DNA of 9,563 nt from Verrucomicrobiota bacterium (GTDB lineage: Bacteria; Verrucomicrobiota; Kiritimatiellia; CAIQIC01; Lenti-01), in NCBI GenBank assembly GCA_022709625.1, contig JAKLIL010000050.1:1-9563 (forward strand). Direction: 5' to 3'. Positions 6,289-9,563 of this stretch are shown piece by piece. Made by a program: the position numbers and the translations under genes. The notes beneath the pieces were generated by a model. The model saw nothing but the letters and a program-made list of their open reading frames with translations. It did no database searches and was not told the DNA's origin. The first letter of the stretch is position 1. Each line of letters begins with the position of its first letter.

Positions 6289-6885
6289 ATGAAGAGGATT
6301 CTTGCAAGTATGCTGGTTGGTTTGACGTTGGCCGCCACGGTTGCCCCCGCGCAAACGGAGAAGGCGGAGGCCCGCAAGGCACAGGCTTCCCAGCCGGTTA
6401 CGCACCAGCAACTGGCCGACTTGCTGATCAAGGGGCTGGGCTTGGCGCGCTTTTTGCCGGGCAATCCTTCTCCCCAGCAGATGTTCGACGTGTTGATGCA
6501 GAACAAAATCCGCCCGCTGAATGGCTGGCTCATGGATGCACCGGTGACCAAGGCGGATTTGGCCCGCGTCATCGTCCAGGCGCTCGACAAGGTCGAGGAA
6601 GTCGAGAATCCGGATGATCCGCAGTCGTGGATCGACACCTTGAAGGAACTGGGCATTTTCCTGGACCGCGTCAGCGAAACCATCCAGTCGGTCGAAGTGC
6701 TGCCCGAAGGCATGGCCCAGGACGTGACCCTGCAGTCTACCGACCCCTTGATCAAGGGCGAGCAGTTGGCGCGGGACGACGTCAGCGTCCAATACACGGT
6801 TGATCTGAATGTTTTGGCCCGCATCTTGCCGGAAGGCGAAATGATTCGGGGCGACTATCGCCCCATCTCGCCGACCCCCTTCTGA
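6289..6885 (+). CDS. Secreted protein with two SLH-like repeats, unknown function
   Basis: This 198-residue protein is not recognised as a named family. A signal peptide (1-21, MKRILASMLVGLTLAATVAPA) is followed by a basic linker and then two internal repeats. The first is VTHQQLADLLIKGLG (37-51) plus SPQQMFDVLMQNKIRP (61-76). The second is VTKADLARVIVQALD (86-100) plus DPQSWIDTLKELGIFL (110-125). The pattern of a VT-x-x-x-L-A helix followed by a helix ending in a Gly/Lys-Ile turn resembles S-layer-homology (SLH) motifs, which bind cell-wall polymers. The C-terminal part (about 126-198) has no recognised motif. The gene ends in tandem stops TGA-TAA and lies 45 bases before the outer-membrane barrel gene, behind the predicted promoter. 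A periplasmic or surface role in polymer attachment is an inference. Confidence 0.7.
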   Translation: MKRILASMLVGLTLAATVAPAQTEKAEARKAQASQPVTHQQLADLLIKGLGLARFLPGNPSPQQMFDVLMQNKIRPLNGWLMDAPVTKADLARVIVQALDKVEEVENPDDPQSWIDTLKELGIFLDRVSETIQSVEVLPEGMAQDVTLQSTDPLIKGEQLARDDVSVQYTVDLNVLARILPEGEMIRGDYRPISPTPF

Positions 6886-6892
6886 TAATCCG

Positions 6893-6918
6893 CCACGGAG
6901 TTCAACGCCACCACGGAG
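6893..6918 (+). repeat. CCACGGAG duplicated 18 bases apart
   Basis: CCACGGAG occurs at 6893-6900 and 6911-6918 in the 45-base gap between the secreted protein and the barrel gene. The second copy runs into AGAGGA (6917-6922), which is the barrel gene's Shine-Dalgarno. It may be a small tandem duplication that doubled a ribosome-binding element, or a fragment of a CACGGAG-type intergenic repeat. Confidence 0.5.
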
Positions 6919-6930
6919 AGGAATAGAAAC

Positions 6931-8154
6931 ATGAAACAGATTCGACTTTGCATCGTTGCCGGACTGCTGCTTGCGCTGGCGGTTCCCATGCTGGCGGCCT
7001 ACGCGGAATCGCCCATCCACCTCAGCAACCGCCTCCGCGTGGGCTACGACGACAACATCAATTTGCTGCCGGAAGACATGGATCCGGTCGACAGCTTCCG
7101 CTTGATCGAGGAGCTCGAGTTCCTGGTGAACCTGAACATGGAGCGGATGTATCTGGGCTTACGGTACCGGCCCTCGCTCATCTGGTATACCGACCGGGAC
7201 GAAGCCAACGCCGACAACAAGGACTACGACTTTCTCAACGACCTGGATTTGAATTTCAGCTACGAATTCACCCCGTCGCTCGCCTTGGCGCTCAACGACA
7301 CGCTGCGGGCCAGCCAGTTGCCGTCCATCTACGACGAGTACTACATCGTGCGTCGGGACGACGACAACATCTACAACTCCGCGCTGGCGACGCTGTCCTA
7401 CAACATCTTGCCCAAAACCCGCCTCGATCTTTCCGGCCGGCACATCCTGCTGGACTACGACAATGAAGAGTCCGCCCGCTACGGCAACTACTACAGCCTG
7501 GTCGGCGGCTTGACCCTGCGCCAGCAGTTGGCCAGCCGGACCACCGTGCTGGGCGACGCCCGCTACCAGACCCTGACCTACAGTGAAGCGCCGGCCGACC
7601 ACAACCGCGACGCCGACATGATCTTCTTCGGGCTGGGCGCCGAACAGACCTTTTCCCCGAGCCTGATCGGTTCGCTGCGCGCCGGCATTGAAAACCGCCA
7701 GTACGACGACGAAGACTACGACGATCACAACGCGCCCTATGGGGAAGCGTCGCTGACCTTCCTGCCGTCGCCGCGCACCCGGCTGACGGGCGCCGCTTCG
7801 TATTCGATCGACGAATCGGATGCCGGGGCCTATCTGAGCCAGAACCGGACCTACTTGTCCCTGAGCCTGGCCCACGACATCACCGCGAAGTGGAGTTTCT
7901 ACGCCAGCACGGCTTTCACCCTCAACGAGTACGACGCCGATTACGCCCTGGACGACACCGATCCGGCCACCCCCGCGCTGGACGACGGCACCGAAAAGAC
8001 CTATCTGGTCAGTTTGCGTCTGGCCTATCGCATCAACCGCATCAACTGGCTCGAACTCGGCTACCAGTTCACCAAGCTGGACACCGATTTGCAGAACCGG
8101 GAAAGCTACGACCGCAACCGCGTGGACCTTGGCTGGAAGATCCAGCTCTTCTAG
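6931..8154 (+). CDS. Outer-membrane beta-barrel protein (BBP2-type, exopolysaccharide-associated)
   Basis: This 407-residue protein has a signal peptide (1-25, ending MLAAYA) followed by about fifteen or more alternating amphipathic strands. The opening HLSNRLRVGYDDNINLLP (30-47) is the G-[YF]-DDN-[IV] start typical of BBP2_2/DUF2320-like barrels found in exopolysaccharide loci. Strands carry aromatic girdle residues (LGLRYRPSLIWYTD, LELGYQFTKL), and turns are rich in Asp/Asn/Tyr (for example YDDEDYDDHN), as expected for surface loops. The last residue is Phe407 after LGWKIQL, a Bam recognition signal. It probably spans the outer membrane as a polymer export or anchoring channel. AGAGGA lies 8 bases before the ATG. 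The next gene on the strand is a GumC/Wzz homologue, supporting a role in polysaccharide secretion. The channel's substrate is not identified. Confidence 0.82.
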   Translation: MKQIRLCIVAGLLLALAVPMLAAYAESPIHLSNRLRVGYDDNINLLPEDMDPVDSFRLIEELEFLVNLNMERMYLGLRYRPSLIWYTDRDEANADNKDYDFLNDLDLNFSYEFTPSLALALNDTLRASQLPSIYDEYYIVRRDDDNIYNSALATLSYNILPKTRLDLSGRHILLDYDNEESARYGNYYSLVGGLTLRQQLASRTTVLGDARYQTLTYSEAPADHNRDADMIFFGLGAEQTFSPSLIGSLRAGIENRQYDDEDYDDHNAPYGEASLTFLPSPRTRLTGAASYSIDESDAGAYLSQNRTYLSLSLAHDITAKWSFYASTAFTLNEYDADYALDDTDPATPALDDGTEKTYLVSLRLAYRINRINWLELGYQFTKLDTDLQNRESYDRNRVDLGWKIQLF

Positions 8155-8169
8155 TCCGGCGGCGGACGG

Positions 8170-8197
8170 GAAAGGCGACCGGCAACGGCCGCCTTTT
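8170..8197 (+). terminator. Intrinsic terminator after the barrel gene
   Basis: AAAGGCG-A-CCG (8170-8180), loop GCAA (a GNRA tetraloop, 8181-8184) and CGG-C-CGCC (8185-8192) form a stem with one internal mismatch, followed by TTTTT (8193-8197). It lies 15 bases after the barrel stop and 69 bases before the next same-strand gene. It could separate the transcription units, or attenuate the downstream genes. Confidence 0.85.
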
Positions 8198-8266
8198 TCC
8201 TGTTCCCAGCGGAAGCCAGAGCCGGCGGGGTGAAGCCCCCTCGCCCCTCGTTTCAGGACACCATCC

Positions 8267-9563
8267 ATGGCAGAAGAATCCCAGATCCAGACACTCCACT
8301 TCCTCGATTACTGGCGTGTCGTCCGCGACCGCAAAGAAGTCATTCTGGCGGTGGCGCTGCTCACCATCGTGACGGGCACGGCCTATACGTTGATGATGCC
8401 CAACAAGTACACGGCCACCACGCGGCTGGAGGTGCGCGAGGACGCGATGGACGTGGATCCGTTCTACGATCGCCAGAGTGCGCGGATGGGCTTCAATCCC
8501 TTCTTCCTGATGACGCAGGAAAAGATCATGCAGTCCCGTCCCGTCCTGACCGAGGTGATCCGCAACCTGAATCTGCAGAAGGCATGGGGCGCCAAGCTCA
8601 ATGAAGACAAATCCCCGATCTCCCCCGAGTTGGCGCTGCAGGTCCTTTCCCGCAACGTGCGCATCGCGCAAGACCGCGACACGACCCTGATGAACATCAG
8701 CGCCACGAGCGAGGAACCCAAGGAAGCCGCCGACATCGCCAACGAAATCGCCAACGTCTACCGGGAACGGCGGCTGAACATCAAGCGGCGCGAAATCCAG
8801 CGCGCCATCGACGCGATGGCCAACGAAGTCCGCAAGCAGCAGGAACGGGTCGAAGAGGCGGAGGCGGAACTGGAACGCATCCGCCAGGAGCGCGGCATCG
8901 CGCTGGTGGGCCCCCGCGCGGCGGGCATCCGCGTGGAAGCCACGCGCCTGAACATGCTGGAAGGCGAACGCGGTTCCGCGCGCGTGGAAATGCTGGTGCG
9001 CAAGGCCCGGCTGGACCAGTTGGAAGGCCTCGAGGGCGAAAAGCTCATGGATGCCGCCGCCTACATCGTGTCGGATCCCACGCTGCTCAGCGTTCGCCAG
9101 CAACTCATCGACAGCCAGGTGAGCCTGCAACTCATGCTCCAAAACGGCGTCATGGGCGAAAACCACCCCGACGTGTTGCGGCTCAAGGGGGCCGTGGACG
9201 AGTTGCGCCGGCAGCTTGCTTCCGCATTGGACGGGCTCAAGGCCGGTCTGCGGGCGGATTACGAAGTGGCCCGCCAAAAGTACGAGGCGTTGGACGAAGA
9301 ACTCAACCTCATCAAGACGTCGGACATCGCCTCCGAAGGCGAAAACTTCCTGCCGTTCGACCGGGCGGAACGCAACGTCAGCGTACAGCGGGACATTCTG
9401 ACGGCATTGCGGGCGCGCATCACGCAGACGGGCATCGAGGTGGAAGTGCCGCGCACCAGCGTGGAGATCGTGGAGGAAGCTGAAGCGCCGGAACGGCCGT
9501 CCAGCCCCCTGGTCGTGCTGAACATCTTCCTGAGCGTAGTGCTGGGCCTGCTGGCCGGCACCG
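8267..9563 (+). CDS. GumC/Wzz-family polysaccharide co-polymerase (partial, cut by window end)
   Basis: The frame is open from ATG 8267 to the window edge, 432 codons plus one base, with no stop. AGGA (8255-8258) lies 8 bases before the start. Residues 10-24 (LHFLDYWRVVRDRKE) and a membrane helix (about 25-43) are followed by PNKYTATTRLEV (45-56), the Wzz domain signature. A long periplasmic coiled coil (about 165-350) contains the family segment GENHPDVLRLKGAVDEL (297-313). A Pro-rich APERPSSPLVVL (407-418) leads into the second helix, which the window truncates. Such inner-membrane proteins control chain length and export of exopolysaccharide. GumC/EpsB relatives may carry or pair with a BY-kinase, but whether a kinase domain follows here cannot be seen. 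No separate promoter is visible in the 69-base gap after the terminator. Confidence 0.92.
   Translation, partial: MAEESQIQTLHFLDYWRVVRDRKEVILAVALLTIVTGTAYTLMMPNKYTATTRLEVREDAMDVDPFYDRQSARMGFNPFFLMTQEKIMQSRPVLTEVIRNLNLQKAWGAKLNEDKSPISPELALQVLSRNVRIAQDRDTTLMNISATSEEPKEAADIANEIANVYRERRLNIKRREIQRAIDAMANEVRKQQERVEEAEAELERIRQERGIALVGPRAAGIRVEATRLNMLEGERGSARVEMLVRKARLDQLEGLEGEKLMDAAAYIVSDPTLLSVRQQLIDSQVSLQLMLQNGVMGENHPDVLRLKGAVDELRRQLASALDGLKAGLRADYEVARQKYEALDEELNLIKTSDIASEGENFLPFDRAERNVSVQRDILTALRARITQTGIEVEVPRTSVEIVEEAEAPERPSSPLVVLNIFLSVVLGLLAGT

Noticed and set aside
7159..9277. Long minus-strand open frames opposite the barrel and GumC genes (7159-8268 and 8069-9277)
   Set aside because: They are shadows: their translations are Val/Gly- or His/Gln/Arg-rich without domains, and the plus strand has signal peptide, barrel, terminator and Wzz signatures.

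Overview
This is a GC-rich stretch of chromosome from a diderm (Gram-negative type) bacterium. It encodes an outer-membrane beta-barrel with a C-terminal Phe, a signal-peptidase-II lipoprotein, a pseudopilin and a GumC/Wzz-type polysaccharide co-polymerase. The gene mix and the palindrome style would suit a PVC-group organism such as Verrucomicrobiota or Kiritimatiellota, but that placement is a low-confidence inference. No phage, plasmid, CRISPR or complete insertion-sequence gene is seen, and no gene-free stretch exceeds 300 bases.

Layout. (1) 1-52: a perfect 52-bp palindrome cut by the left window edge, followed by a CCTGACCCC flank. (2) 125-1156 (+): a FabK-type flavin enoyl-ACP reductase / nitronate monooxygenase family protein. 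It ends at a symmetric bidirectional terminator (1176-1207) shared with the converging operon. (3) 4565 to 1227 (-): a tightly coupled three-gene operon. It encodes a lipoprotein with two retropepsin/pepsin-like lobes, an organophosphate:phosphate-antiporter (GlpT/UhpT-like) MFS transporter with an extra membrane helix and TPR-like tail, and a DUF805 membrane protein. The first pair overlaps by ATGA; in the second pair the stop codon lies inside the next gene's Shine-Dalgarno. (4) 4699-4782 (-): tRNA-Leu(GAG) with encoded CCA. (5) 6064 to 4872 (-): a two-gene unit of an FHA-domain tail-anchored protein and a GspJ/PilW-like pseudopilin. (6) 6183 to the right edge (+): the start of an envelope/exopolysaccharide locus. 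It has a good sigma70-like promoter, a secreted protein with two SLH-like repeats, a BBP2-type outer-membrane barrel, an intrinsic terminator, and a GumC/Wzz-family protein cut by the window end at codon 432.

How they may work together. The right-hand cluster reads as an export machine: barrel in the outer membrane, chain-length/co-polymerase protein in the inner membrane, and a small secreted protein that may bind the wall or polymer. The central operon looks like a membrane module for a phosphorylated organic solute. If TM13 is real, the transporter's TPR tail would face the periplasm, where the lipoprotein lies. That is the least ordinary arrangement here and the best candidate for something undescribed. 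The FabK-like enzyme and the tRNA look like housekeeping genes.
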